Source of the DNA: Hamiltosporidium tvaerminnensis
Taxonomy: Eukaryota; Microsporidia; Dubosqiidae
Assembly: GCA_022605425.2 (NCBI GenBank)
Contig: JAKIMF020000013.1
Span: 744,001 to 808,000, forward strand
DNA length: 64,000 nucleotides
Reading direction: 5' to 3'
Shown: positions 12,239-25,600 of the stretch, piece after piece
Position numbering within the stretch: the first letter of the stretch is position 1
Layout: every line of letters begins with the position of its first letter
Notes under the pieces: model-generated
Told to the model about the DNA's origin: nothing
Seen by the model: only the letters and a program-made list of their open reading frames with translations
Databases searched by the model: none
Position numbers and translations under genes: made by a program

Positions 12239-14269
12239 ATAAATTTATTGTTTAATTTTATATTTAAAAAAATTTAATTTATAAAAGTAAAAATATTTTG
12301 GTTGAAAAATAAAAATAATATTGATTCGAACTTGATTATTTTCTTTCGTATTTGGAACCTTAAATTTTCCGCTTGAACTTATATTTTCAACCTTCAGTAT
12401 TTCATATCAACTTCGTTTTTTACATTTTTTGAAATGAAATATCATTGCCGATTTTTGATACTTTTTATACTAATTAGGAGCCTAAAAATTCAGTATTTAT
12501 TCTTAAACATTCGTCATGATTAAGATGGAAGTGTAATTATGGCATATATATTACCTGTATTCTCAATTTTTGTTTTATTAGCAGATGACTTTTCGAGATT
12601 TATAAGCTTTCAGCTAAAATTAAATTTTTGGTTCTATCAAATTAAAAGTTTGATCTAGACTGTTTTTTTAAGATATTTTATTACTGAAAATATCATTTTG
12701 ATCATTTGAAGAGTCCAAGATAAATGTTATAGCATTTATATCAACACATCCTGGTTTATACCCCGATAAGTATTTCTATATAAGCCTAGAAATAATATAC
12801 ACTTAATGTCAAATATTTGTACTCCATATGACCTTAATATTCATAATAATCAACAAATTTGATGAAGTACATGACAAAATAAAAATTTAGTCAATTAAAC
12901 CATCATTAACAGAGGCTTACATAAGATTCACGGTTTTTACACCTGTTTCTATTTGACAGTTTTTTCTGTTTTTTTTGTGATTAATTATGCGGACTTACTT
13001 TAAGCGAGCCCCTTCTAATTTATTAGCTTGCAATGCACGTTACAAGTTTCAGCTAAATATTAAATTATTTAATCTGCTTCGGGTTGTAATCATGCCAAAA
13101 AAATTTTAAGCTAAAGCAGCAAACGCACTGCGAGCTTTCAGAATGACAAGATGTTTTAATATTTGATTTATGCCTAAAAATCTATCTATTCTTATTATAT
13201 AAGCTAATTATTTTAAGAATGTATTGATATTGCGCTTTTTAGTCAATTGCTGGATTGCTTTAAACATCAATAAGTACTTTGCTACATTTAAATATGTAAA
13301 ACAAATCTCTTTGGTTTTAGGTGACTCGATGTATTGAGGAGATTTAGTTATTTCACAAATCGTAATATTAAGTTTATTCAACATATTAAAATGTCTTTAT
13401 TCGTTAAATTTTATGTCAGTTTAACAGATTCGCTTTAGATGCAATATTTTATGTTTAATAATGCATCGCTTTTAACTTTGAGTTTTGGCGGTATATTCTG
13501 ACATTATATAGACCGGTTCTAAGTTATTTCTTAAGTAAAATTCATTCTAATTACACCTTTGGTGTAATTCCTATCCCATTCATTACCATATCGCCATTAT
13601 TGCAATATATATCATAAAGAAAGTAACTGATAAAATGAATTTATCCTTGAGATAGTTATTCAAGGATATTAAATGTTAGTAAGTCACAAGAAATTATTTA
13701 TTGTGTTTATAATGAAATTTAGACTGCATGTTTATTTCTTATTTGAACCTAGGTTTTTGGCTAAATCAAACTGCTAGAAATGCATTCGTTTTATTGATTT
13801 GAGTTTTAAAATCTTTGTAAAGACACTGGCTTTAGAAGAGGTGTCGTTTGCCTGTAACAGACACTTTTTGGACACATGATTCTTTAAATCGAGAAAAAAA
13901 ACATTTAAATTTTCTTTTAGTTGTAATTTCGCTAAAATACATCCATTGATTGCATACATCTTTATACATGAAGACAAAAAGATATTTGTTATTTAATTTT
14001 CGTTTTTGCTATTACCTTGTGTTTATATAACATATTGTTTTGCAATTATCTAGACTAATTACAACATCAAAGATGTTAAAACGATTTATATAGTAGTTAT
14101 AAAGGAATATTTTTTCTATAAATATCTTTGGTTTGATAGAAAATAAAAATTTAATTATAGTGTCATAATCCATCGATCTTAAAATTAAATAGAAGAGATT
14201 ATAGTTTTAAACTATTTTCCGAAGTATGCAGGGTTATTAGAACCAAGAATACTATTAATTAAATCATTT
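12239..14269. other. gene-free AT-rich region
   Basis: After the AATAAA-like signal at the MBF1 stop codon I see no gene, structured RNA or repeat copy. Confidence 0.55.
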
Positions 14270-16015
14270 GTTGTATCATCAGAGGAAATGGAAAAAATGG
14301 CTGACTATAAAGAGATTCGTAAAATCTGCCAAATAAAATGGAATAAGAGAAAGGATTTCCAAGCTTGAAATATGATAGTATACATTACATACAAAACTTA
14401 CTTATCGAACATAAAAATGCCTAAATAAATAAGCTATGTATTTTGAAAAGATTCTAATGCTAAAATCAAATGTAAATTAGAAAATAATGATATTTTTGAA
14501 CAAGAGAAACATCCATTCAAAAGCCAACACTGGCAAAGACAGCAAATGAGATAATAAAACAAGGAAACAATAAGACAAAAGGTGATGAAAAACCCGTAGC
14601 CGTGCTCTTATAATATCAAAGAGATTCCGCGAGAAACAGCATTTTTAACCTAATCAAAGGAATATGGGCTTAAGAAAAAAACTTATTTACCGAAATTTGG
14701 TCTGATACTCTTTTTGTATAAAAAAGAATTTAAAATATAATGCGTCAACTATAGAGAAATATCGCTTCTGAATATGATACAAAAACTTTTCAAAATAATT
14801 ACAAAAAGATTTGACCCCTTCGCAGAATGTCTCTTAAAGATTACCATTATGAAAAACTAAAAGTCGGATTAACAAACGATCAAGTTTTTGCCATAAGAAT
14901 GATGTTTGAAAAATCTTTTTTACATAATATATCGACAAATAATCTTTTTGTTGACTACGAGTAAGTAAATGATAGCCCAATCGGGAATTCTTCTATGAAA
15001 CACGCGACGATTGAAACGGATATGAAAAGTATTGGTTTAATAAAAATGACATTGATGCAAACAAAAAGAAAAGTATTGTTAACAAGTAATATATCTATTA
15101 TTTTGGCATTAGATTAGCCTTGACCAAAGGTAATATATAATATTTTCCATTTTAAAATCCAAATTCTTACGGAAAAGTCAGTAACTTAGCGAAAAATACT
15201 CTTATTACAATATTAGATGGAATCAAACATACGAGCATGCACATAATCCGGCTATCGTGGGGAATAAAGCAGAATGTATTAATTATATTAAGGAATTATG
15301 GCGAATCAGAGAAGAACTAGACTAAAGATAAATCAAATCTGATGTAATATAAGGCAATGTCTTTATTGGCCGGCCTCCTAAAATATGATTTAAAAATCGA
15401 GTTAAATATATATTCGGAAGAGTATCGAGGTTTAAAATTCAGTATCAATTCATACCATGATAAAACCATGCTCTTGTGATTAAAAAATAAAAGCAAAGAA
15501 AAAGACATACTTTGTGCTATAGCACTTAATGAACCCAGAAGGGATAAATCTAAACACGAAAAAGCAAATCTAACAGATAATTATTAGACATATGGTATTG
15601 TATGCATTCGAAACATTGGTTATAATATAGAGAGACGAAGATTTGCTATACAAATATGAAGAAGATATACCGAGGAAAACATTTATTCAAATGTTTGAAT
15701 ATTACGAGAGAGATAAGAGCAAATCTAGAAATAAATGAGCTTTATGTGGAATCAATTTGATCACCTCTGGGAAACAGAGAAAACTTAGATCGCCAGGACA
15801 CATAGAAAGACGATGACAGAAAAAGCTGTTAGTAAAAAACCTCGGACCTACACTCAAAGGTAAAAACAAGATAAACTACGAAAAATAGGGCGACATGTGG
15901 TGGAAAAAGACCATAATAAAACATATTGTATTTTAATGAAAAAACTTAGTGTAGAGCATAGAAGAATGGCGAAGGATTGTTAAAATGGTTCAAACTCTTC
16001 AAGAGCCATTTTAAT
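14270..16015 (+). pseudogene. decayed non-LTR retrotransposon, second lineage
   Basis: Fragments in several frames, in the order of a LINE reverse transcriptase. Near 14740-14830: NYREISLLNMIQKLFKI, the motif before the catalytic A block. Near 14830-14960: HYEKLKVGLTNDQVFAIR, then MMFEKSFLHNIS and NLFVDYE, where FIDF-type block A would be. At about 15960-16012: EEWRRIVKMVQTLQEPF followed by a stop, the usual C-terminal ending of RTE/Jockey-like elements. None of these match the R2/R4-type LINE found elsewhere in the window, so this is a separate lineage. Stops and frameshifts are frequent, and no catalytic xADD box survives that I can see. Limits are approximate, and the upstream piece near 14280 (EEMEKMADYKEIRK) is the least certain part. 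Confidence 0.7.
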
Positions 16016-17888
16016 ACAAAGTTAGTTGGAATTGCATCATATGTTTTTCTTTTGTGATTTAAATAGTATCTGGCTTGCTATTTCTATTTTCCAAATCTTT
16101 ACATCCGCCCACACATTTAAAAAGAATTCCTTTCGATTTCACTTTTAAAGTTAGAGCACGTAAATGCTTCTATCGTGAATTTAAAAGGGTTGAATCGATA
16201 TGGTTAATGTATTAATGTAATTTTTTTGCAAAAATTCTTTCGAAAAAAATATTTAAAATATTAGAAAGCATGTTCTTAGGTTTTTTTGTGACTAAATGGT
16301 ACCGTCCCACTACTTACTATGAAGAATTTAAAAAAGGCACAGACTATCAATTGCCAAAATAATAATGCTACTTGTCCTAGCAGCTTATAAGTATTTTTTT
16401 TCCATAAATTTATTCAGCAAAATCTATTTGCCCTAAACGATATAAAAACATAGAATTTTTTAAACTTAACTGTTTCTTTCTTGATTTTCCACATATAAAA
16501 CTAAATCTAAAACATAAATTCTCCCCTATATACCAATATTATTGCATTTAAAATGTTTAAATGGCCAAAAATAATAACAACTTGGTAATAGCTTAAACCG
16601 AGGTCGTTTTTTTTCATTTGCTAAAATAATTTGGAATTTTTATAACTAACATTTTATTTTTTTAATTTGAGATTCCATTGTGATTCATTTACTTGTTTTT
16701 TTAACGATAAATGAATTTTTCCAGGAATTTTAGAAAGACGAGTTTATAAATTTACCTGCCTTTTAAATATGTTTGAATGTTTATACTATATTTTTTTTCA
16801 ATTAACTATACAACAAAAAAAACATCTTTTGATATTTTTCAAATTTTTAATATATTAGTTAGCTTTATAATATTAAAAACATCCGAAATTAATTTAATTA
16901 TTAAAAACAGCAAATTCAGCTTTTCTTTAATCTTAGGCTTATAAATTCGTATATATCGGGTTTTGTAAAATTTTTAGATCTGCGTATCAATTTCGTACCA
17001 AAAAAATTGTGTTATTGAACTTTTTTTTTTCAGATAGATAGATAAATATGCCTATTCTGAGATGCGCGCAGATTATATGAAATTACAAATTATGCTGTAG
17101 ACATTCTCGCCGTACTTTAAATATTTTTCCCCATCAACAGGAACCAAGTATTTTTACAAAGTTAAAGAAACAATATTATATTATTTCTGTTTATAGAATT
17201 CTTAGATCTGTTCAAATCATTTCCAGATAATGTTTTGGGTTTCAATCTTTGGTTTAAAACAAGAAACAATATTCCTGTTATTCGTGTTACTATTTCAAGT
17301 ATAGATTACAATCCATCAATTTTTTCATTGCAACGAATTTTATATATGTTTTAACCATGCCGTACCGTCTAGAATCCAAACTTTTGAGAACTAAAAATAT
17401 CTTAGTCGTGAGTAACTGTATTATTTTCGAAGTGGCACATTTGAATCTGCTCGGGTTTTAAATATGAGCATTTTTTTGTTTGTACTATCAGATTTATGCG
17501 TTTCTCATTATATTTTGCATTCGTATCAATTAATATCATCCCCATAGCATTTTAAATCTTTTTTTTTCTGCTTTTATCTTTTGTTGTATAGATATTTTTA
17601 ATTTTTTTTTAATATTAAAAGCACCTAAGTTTAATACTTAACAAATTGCTATACTATCAGAATAAAAAAAATCAATTTGAAACGTCTAATTTTATCATTT
17701 AAAATTAATTTTACCTTTTTTAATTTTATTCTTAACAGAAACTAATATCTAATGTATAAAATTTTAAAAGTATCATCTTTGGTGGAAATAAATTTATTCG
17801 TGTTTTCAATAAAGCCTGCTTTAAACATATTGATGGTTTAATTAGATGAATTACTTAATATAATTATATCAGAAATATATATCACCAA
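16016..17888. other. gene-free AT-rich region
   Basis: Very AT-rich with many poly-T runs. No coding or repeat signal recognised. Confidence 0.55.
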
Positions 17889-18660
17889 ATTTATTTAATA
17901 AAATTCTGGGTTAAAATAAGGTTACGATATCTCTGTATTTTCTTCAATTTCTTTTATCACTACCGTTTCTTCTTCCCAAATCCGACTCTTCATTTATGTT
18001 ATTGGTCGGTTCCTCTAAAGTGGTTCCTCCTTGTGAAATAATGGGTGCTTTATTTTTCGGTTTAAAATTTTTTGCACCATCTTCCTTTCTACTCGCTTGT
18101 TTTAAATGAGGTGTTGGTTACTCATGCTTCAGATCTCTTAACAACACCCATTGAAGCTCTCTCATAGCTTTCTTCGGCATTTAGTCTTGACTCAAGTCCT
18201 CTTCGTCGGTCAAAGGAAATTATTTCGACTGTCTTCTTAAGTACTATAACTGAATATATGCCTCTACATTCATGGGTATTTCTAGTCTTTTAAGATGAGA
18301 TTTATGGTATTTTGTCACAATACCGTCTCAGGTCATCACATAAGGGATTATCTCAACACTACACTTATAAATAAGACCCAACTCATTGGCCAGCAGGTCA
18401 TACTTCCTAAGTTTTTCAGTTTCAACTATTTGAAGTGAATATTGGGAAGTGATTCCTAATTCAATGAGTATTATCTTATTCTTCTTCTTATCTAAAATAT
18501 ATATTTCTCGGGCGTTAACTCCGAATTTTAACATCAGTTTTTATTCTGGTGTCCACTCTTAGCTCTGCATACTCATTATCAAGAATTTCTTGAACTGATT
18601 GATTCCTAATTCGTTTTGAGGACTTAAAATTATAACTATTTAGGAAAAATAAGGGTAGGC
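17889..18660 (-). mobile_element. 5'-truncated, decayed R2/R4-type LINE fragment
   Basis: The reverse complement matches the last 750 or so bases of the intact element at 30387-34192: the endonuclease region (KKKNKIILIELGITSQ, then SLQIVETEKLRKYDLL), the acidic C-terminus, and the terminal AACCC(C)AGAATTTTATTAAATAAA. It is interrupted by several frameshifts and stops. Homology ends abruptly near 18660 inside the region between zinc finger and endonuclease, the pattern expected from incomplete target-primed reverse transcription. Confidence 0.88.
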
Positions 18661-20685
18661 AAAAAATATATATCATACTAAGAAATAAAAAAAAATTAAA
18701 ATTTAACAATTTTAATTAGATCCTCAAACCGAGAATTACAAGAGGGCCGGAATATTTAAGTAGGTAGGAGGTAGTAAATTAAATTATAGATAAAAAAATA
18801 AAAGAAAGTTTTATCTAATGCATTCGTTTTGATATATTAAGTGTTTGACCCCCTGAGCTCTATATTTATAGTTAAAAAAGGTAGAAATATTGTATTTGTT
18901 AAAATTATTCTACTAATTGGTTTAAGTAACGAAATATCAGATCTAAAGAGCCTTTATTTTTATATTTTAGAAAAATTTTAGATTCTAGAAGCGAGATACA
19001 AAGTTTAAAATGCTAATATTTTGAAATTTTCGTTGTGGATTATAGTTTTATATGTTAAAAGGTTATTAGCATTAATTTACTAGAAAATATATCGTTGATA
19101 TAAATCCCAACGACGATTCACTGTAAAAAATAAACAGCTTTTATATAAAAATATGAGTCATTTTGTCTAAAATTTATAAGAACGAGCCTTAGTAAATGAG
19201 ATTTATGTAAAATATATTTAGTGTAATATACGACTTAATTTAAATGATCTTAGCTTGAAATGTTTTAACATAACATTTATTTATGTTCAACCCAGCTTTA
19301 TTTTTATATTTCGGATATTAGAAAAACCGAAGGTGGTATGTGAAGTATCCCAGTTTTTCGTAAAATATTAATTAGTATTTTCAAATTGCCGTTATAATGA
19401 TTAAGCAGTAATATGAAGAGTGTAATTAAGCATACAGTAAAAAAAAGTTAAAGAAATTCTAATAAGATCTAAATCTGCTTGAAATATTCGATAAGATTTT
19501 AAAACTTTATTTCATTTTATTTGGTAAAACTTTTGTTGATGTAAATTTTAAATATTATGCTGAATTCCATAATGAACTGAGAATGTAAAATATTTATTTA
19601 TTAATTAAACATTAATCACAATAAAAATACCTTATAAGACACTAAAATCTAAAGCAAGAAACAAAACATTACTTTTATAATGCTAAGAAGAAAAGGCTAG
19701 GATTATGTCTAAAAACATTTCAATTAGAAAATGTGTCTAAAAAGTAAGTTTGTAACTAAATTGCGAAGAATCCGACTGCTATCTAAATAAAATTAAAATT
19801 AAAATTAAATATTCCACTTTTGTATTTACAACACATAAAATATATCCATTTATTAGTGTTTTATTCGGACACATAGCTTCATACATTTCTTGTTTTTTCC
19901 TGTGGACAAAATCTCAATTATAAGTTTTGATGTTTTTTTTGTTTGATTTACGCTATAAAGTAATATTTTCATATTATAAAGAAGATATAGGAAACTGCTC
20001 GAAACTATCTTTTCTATTTATAAAAGAAATTTTTATTAAATTAAATCAAATATAAGAACTTAATATTTGCTACTCCTATATTAATGTAATTTGCCATCTA
20101 GTTTTTTATATATTTAGCAAAAAGGAGATTGAAGAAAGAGATACGAAAAAATATTTATATTTTAAAAAAAATAATCTATATATTTAAACCAGTTTTTAAT
20201 ATAGTTGATCAAATTTTTAATACTTACAAAATTGTAAATTAAATTTATCGTTTTTCTTTTTTTTTTTTAAAAAAAAATTCTCTTTATAGAAAAAAAATCA
20301 AAAATAGTAAATTATATTTGATTTTTTTTACAAGATTTTTTTTGTAAAATATGACTGCTACATTTAAATTTCGTTAGATTTTGTAATTGGATTTATTTTT
20401 ATTCCATTTGCTTCTTATTAAAACTTAGTTATGTATTTTTTAATATAAAAACCATGATTTTTTTTATTATAATTTATCTATTGTAAAATACATATGATAT
20501 TCTGAAATAATTAAAATATAAAATTTAACAAAAGTCTTGTATAATTTGATTTGCTGTATATTATGATTCTTGCTAAACAAATTCAAAGAGAATACTCGAA
20601 TTCATCATAAATTTCTAATTTACCAGCTTCAAAATCCAATTAAAAAATTTTTAATTTAATTTTTAAAAATGTTGGCCTGTTAAAA
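18661..20685. other. gene-free AT-rich region
   Basis: No gene or repeat recognised. The last 50 bases before copy B are the likely promoter, but they lack the TTTATATTATTT block shared by copies A and C. Confidence 0.5.
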
Positions 20686-22644
20686 ATGAAATCGCTATTT
20701 AAATACATTTTTTATGTTTTTGTTTATATCTTTGCAGTTGCATCGAATGAAACCAATTCGACTCTAAACTATATAACTGATGATAAAAGAGACCACCCGT
20801 GTAAAGCTATTGCATCTCATAAGACGCAATCTTTAGAATTTAATGATTTTAATTCCATTTCAGAAAGTGGTTCAGTTATGATGTTGAATCATGATTTGAT
20901 TGATGATTTGAGTACATCGAGCCAAACATCCTTTTATCAATTAGCCAGATTCCGAATTTCCAGATATATTTTTGGATTTTTCTAATTTAGATGGATTTGA
21001 AGATTTTCAAGTGTTTTCGCTTCAAGATAAAAGCAACTCAGGCGAACATACCTATAGCCAATGCTTCTTTATATACAACGGATTGTGTTAGATCGACCTT
21101 CTCATGCTCACCAGCAGAGCACTTCACAGAAATTCACACAAAAAAAGCTTTCTTCAGATAATAGAGTAATTAAAAAAAACATACCTCGGCCCGGTGGATC
21201 AAAAGACAGAAAAAAATCACAAAAAGGGCAACGACAAATAGAAAAATCTATTGGTTCACAGTCAAATTTTGCCACAAGACATAAGCATAAGCCGGTATAT
21301 GCTCACAAAAAAACTCCTTCTAATACATCTATGCAAAAAGTATCACAAAAACATGTTAAGATAAATCAGCATACTTCTATCGAAAATTCACACATAGACC
21401 CAGTGAGACTCGAATCCGTCAGGCAAGGAAATTTTAATAAGGAACTAAAATTTGCAGAACTTTTTAAATCTCGTGTAATCAGATGGATTGAATTTGAGCA
21501 TGAGAAAATTGGATGTGTAAATTACAATTTTTTTTTAAGTAAAATTCCAGACTTATATTCCGAAATTGATTGTGGATTTGGAATGGGTATTATTTTTAAT
21601 ACGATTTTTGAAAAAAGTAAGAATGATTTAATGCACGGAAATTATACTAAAATAATTTCCGAAAAAATCGAACAATATAATTCAACTGCTATTGAAAATG
21701 AAGAAACACTCAATGAGATATTATTTTTTGCTAATAATCTTATAAAATTTGAAGAAAAATGCTTACAAGGTTTATCATCTAAAGAAATATTATCTGAGCA
21801 AAAAATAACCGAAATAATGAAAACCATTAAAGACCATAAAAATCTGGGAGTATTTTATGAACTTCTAAAATTTGTTAATTATTATTACGAAAACTTAGAT
21901 AATTACGTTGAAAAGAACTATGCTTTACATATATATTTTCTTTTGTCTATTATTTCAAGACAGTTAAAATTTTTTGATGGATTCAAAACCTTGCAATATA
22001 AAAATTGTTTATTTCCTAAGCGAAAGTGTGTGAAGAATCCTTCATTAGTTGATTATGCGAATAAGTTTTTTGTGCAAAAATTATTTTCTAGGGTATTAAT
22101 TGGGATGAAAGACGGTGTGCCGAGAGCAAGTTTCTATATTGTTTATTTAAGCCTTGATTTACCTTCTTATGCACACCATAACAACTATTTTTCAAATCAT
22201 AGAAGTTTTTTTAAATTTTATTTAAGAGTCCTTATATCAAGCGTTCTACACGAAGAATTTAAACCGCAAAATACGACTTTAAATGAGCTTATATCTCTTG
22301 CTTTTGATTTATTTATTGTGAAACCAGAATGTAAAACCAAATTTATAAATATTTTACGGGGATTAACAAATGTTAAGAGTATAGGATCATCTTTAATAAA
22401 AAGGAATATGAAGCTAATAAAAGAATATTGTCAAAAAACAATACGAGGGGTATCTATACAAGAAATAACCCCGTGGTTGGAAAATGAAGAATATAGTGTG
22501 TCTTTCAATGATATTTTTGTGTCCGAAATGAATCTAAGTTGGTACCTTATGAAAAATTACGCAAATAATAATTTTGAAGCAGATAACGAGGCTGACAGGT
22601 GGAAATCTATTGATCGAACTTTTCCTAGATTTTATTGCAGATAA
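20686..22644 (+). pseudogene. secreted-protein family gene, copy B, with two frame changes
   Basis: Function unrecognised. The start ATG at 20686 opens a signal peptide (MKSLFKYIFYVFVYIFAVAS, likely cut before NET). The first frame stops at 20983-20985, but the neighbouring frame continues the acidic segment (PDSEFPDIFLDFSNLDGFED) from about 20945 to 21090. The original frame then reopens and runs to the TAA at 22642. That last frame holds a basic, Gln/Lys-rich stretch (about 21100-21400) and then the conserved domain: CVNYNFFLSK, GNYTKIISEKIEQ, HKNLGVFYELLKF, FDGFKTLQYKNCLF, KFFVQKLFSRVLIG, NDIFVSEMNLSWYL. The domain aligns along its length with copy C. Two single-base-type frame changes within about 150 bases of otherwise good sequence make this a pseudogene or a gene with sequence errors. 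An intron is less likely, because coding sense is continuous through both switches. Confidence 0.8.
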
Positions 22645-25600
22645 GATATAGGAGCACATTATTCTTTTAATAAAGCCGGGTATAATCTTTATATGTTCTA
22701 ACTAATAACCTTATATTTTATTTTTAATATCTAAAATAAAAACATGTTCTATTAGTAGATTATATTTTTAAAAATAAAGCTGAATTGGTCTGTAGCTGAA
22801 ACATTTAAACCAAATGAAGAAGAACTCAAAATTATTCTTATTCTTAACCCGAAGCTTCAATAAAATTATTTAATAGACACGGAAATAAACTTATTAGATA
22901 CATATGGCTTATTTAATATCCCCAATATAGAAAAATTTCGCATCAGATTAATAAAGAAATCCTTATACCGTTTGTTTGTTTAGTCTTTTCACACGGATTA
23001 AAAATTTAATTTCAGTACATTTTCTTAACATTCTGCATACATATTTTGGTACTACATCAGCCAAAAGTCAATAACCTTTATTTTTCTTTTTGAACAATTA
23101 AATTTATAAAATTGCTATTTTTTCATTTTCAGCTCTTTTATATTATTTGCATCCACAGAGCATTAATACACAACGTCAAATTTATTTGAAGAACATAACA
23201 AGTTTTTCTAATTTAAAAAATCGTAAAACTTTTATTGAATTACCACTCATATCGATCTCAGCTATTTATTTCAGCGCAAAATTGGTTGCTGTTTCACAGA
23301 GACCAAACTTGAAAATAGCAATCTAAAGTCACATATATTCGTAAAAACTAATTCACACGAAAAATCCAAGATTAATTAGTATTTATTTTTGGTACAAATT
23401 TAACATTTTATTTTAAAATACCGATAAGCCCATCATAAAAGACCCCTATGAATCAATCTTAGGCTGAAAGAAAACAAGGATTATAAATCAAACATATTGG
23501 CACATCATCATTTAATTATACTCTGACCTAAACATGATTTTGTGAAATTTCGGTTGTGATTAGATTTTTCGTTGAAATCCCTTAAATACATTAATGGTTC
23601 AATTCAAATACAAATTGCTTTCTAACGTGTTCGGTTGAATTGGTATTTAATTAGATCAGAAATTACGTCTTAAATCATATTCAATTTGGAAATTACTTTG
23701 TAAAGTTCAAATAACAGAAATCGTTTGAAAACAATGCATATGCTTCAAATTCTTCGTGTTAAAATCACAATGAACAGACGAAGTGTCATGAATAGATCTT
23801 TATTTTTATGGCGTGTTTTGAATAAGGCTGTTTATTCATAATGCGAGTTTTTTTTTCAGACTTGCAATTTAAATATTAGAATATCGATTGTAATTAGATT
23901 TTTAAACTTAGCTTCACGCTTTCTTTTGATATTCACAGATTTTTTTTACCATTGTAAAGCTCTTCGAGAGTAGAAATAGGTTGAATAAATTTTTTTTTAT
24001 TCATGTATTTAAAAGTTTATTTTGCCTTGACTTAAAATTTTAATTAGAATAGAATTAATAGGGTATAAACTTCAGTTTTGTCAAAATATTGCATTAAAAC
24101 ATTTTTGTGCCAAAAATCTTAACTTTTTGTATGCATCGATATATTCTGTTTATTTTTTAATTATAATAATACTTCTATTTTCCATGATATTTTTGATAAT
24201 GTCTCTAAAAATAGAATATAGTAATAGAAACAAATTTATTCGAATGGCGAGTTAAATGTCTTCTCTTTCGAATACGCTACCCCTTTGCATTCCATATTAT
24301 GATCCTTAGCTCTAATTCCTCATCTGAAAATATATCCTCTGATATTAACCTGAAGTTTGCTCACAAATTTTTCGATTCTTTACTTTGATATTTGATTGCT
24401 AATATTTACCTTCTTAATAGCATGAATATAAATGAGAGTATTAGCCGTTTGTGATTTCTGCGTCTAACTTACATTCTCATACCATTTATTTTATTTAAAT
24501 TAACTTTAACTCTTGTTTTAAGCTTTCAAGTCGATAGACAAGAAAGCTTCCAAAAATTTTTTGGCTACATTTTTTGCATTGTGTCTTTGCAATTGCATAA
24601 ACCCCTATCAAGATACATTTTATGTTATTTAGTCATAGTATTATCCGCTTATCCCACAAAAGATAATTTCAAAGGCAAACTGAAAATAAAGAACGAGACT
24701 ATTGATCAATAAGCCACAGTTTTTTTGAAATTTCAGTTCCATAAATACAAAGCAAGTTTTCTATCGTTATACACGCTTTAATCCCTTAGAATTAGCTTTA
24801 GTAATTCTAAATAAAATGAAGTATTCGGCCTATGATTTCAAAACATAGCATTGTATTTTTTATTGGTCATTTTGACTCCTAAATACGTATTTCCAAGGCT
24901 ATATCTAAACGAGTCGGTCTTCAAGCGTCTAGAAGAATTTATTTTTTAACTTGTTTTAGAAGTAGACAATATAGATTTTGTACCATCTTAAGTTTCGTAG
25001 AGTGTGGTAATATTATAGCATTTTTTTAGTTTATCTCAAAGAGCATCAAAATTAATATTTCAATGCGGTAAAACGATATTTTTCTACAAGGCACTATCTA
25101 TATCGAAGATCTAGCAGAATACCGCCTCGATCGTTTTTTTACTTTTCTTATATTTGGATTCTTCAGCGACACTGCCTTATGCAGCACAAGATTATTTTAT
25201 ATTTATAATTTTTGTGTTGGTTTTGCTGTTAATGTAAGTTCGCTTTTGAGTTGTTTTGATTTTTTCGTGTTTTTAGCATCGGAACCCTTCTTAGATTTCT
25301 ATTCGTGCCTTTTTTTCACTGAAATAGATGTCATTATATTTTTCTGATTTCAAGATTGCTACATTGCAAATATATTTTTTTTTCCTTCAGACATTTAAAG
25401 TTTCAAGAGCATATTATTACCTTGAAAAGTACCACCATGACAGCCTCTTCTAAGTTCGAATCTAGAAATATAAAAGTACGAATTCCATCTTTGTATCAAG
25501 TGTGGCGTGTTTTTTTACTGACACAGACGTCTCGCAGCATGATATTCAGAGAAACCAGCCGGCTCAGGTCGTTTTATTCTCACTTGTAGCCGATAACTGA

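Noticed and set aside
20935-21095. Spliceosomal intron as an explanation for the frame switches in copy B
   Set aside because: Protein-like sense continues through the region in the alternate frame, and no GT...AG pair removes the switches neatly.
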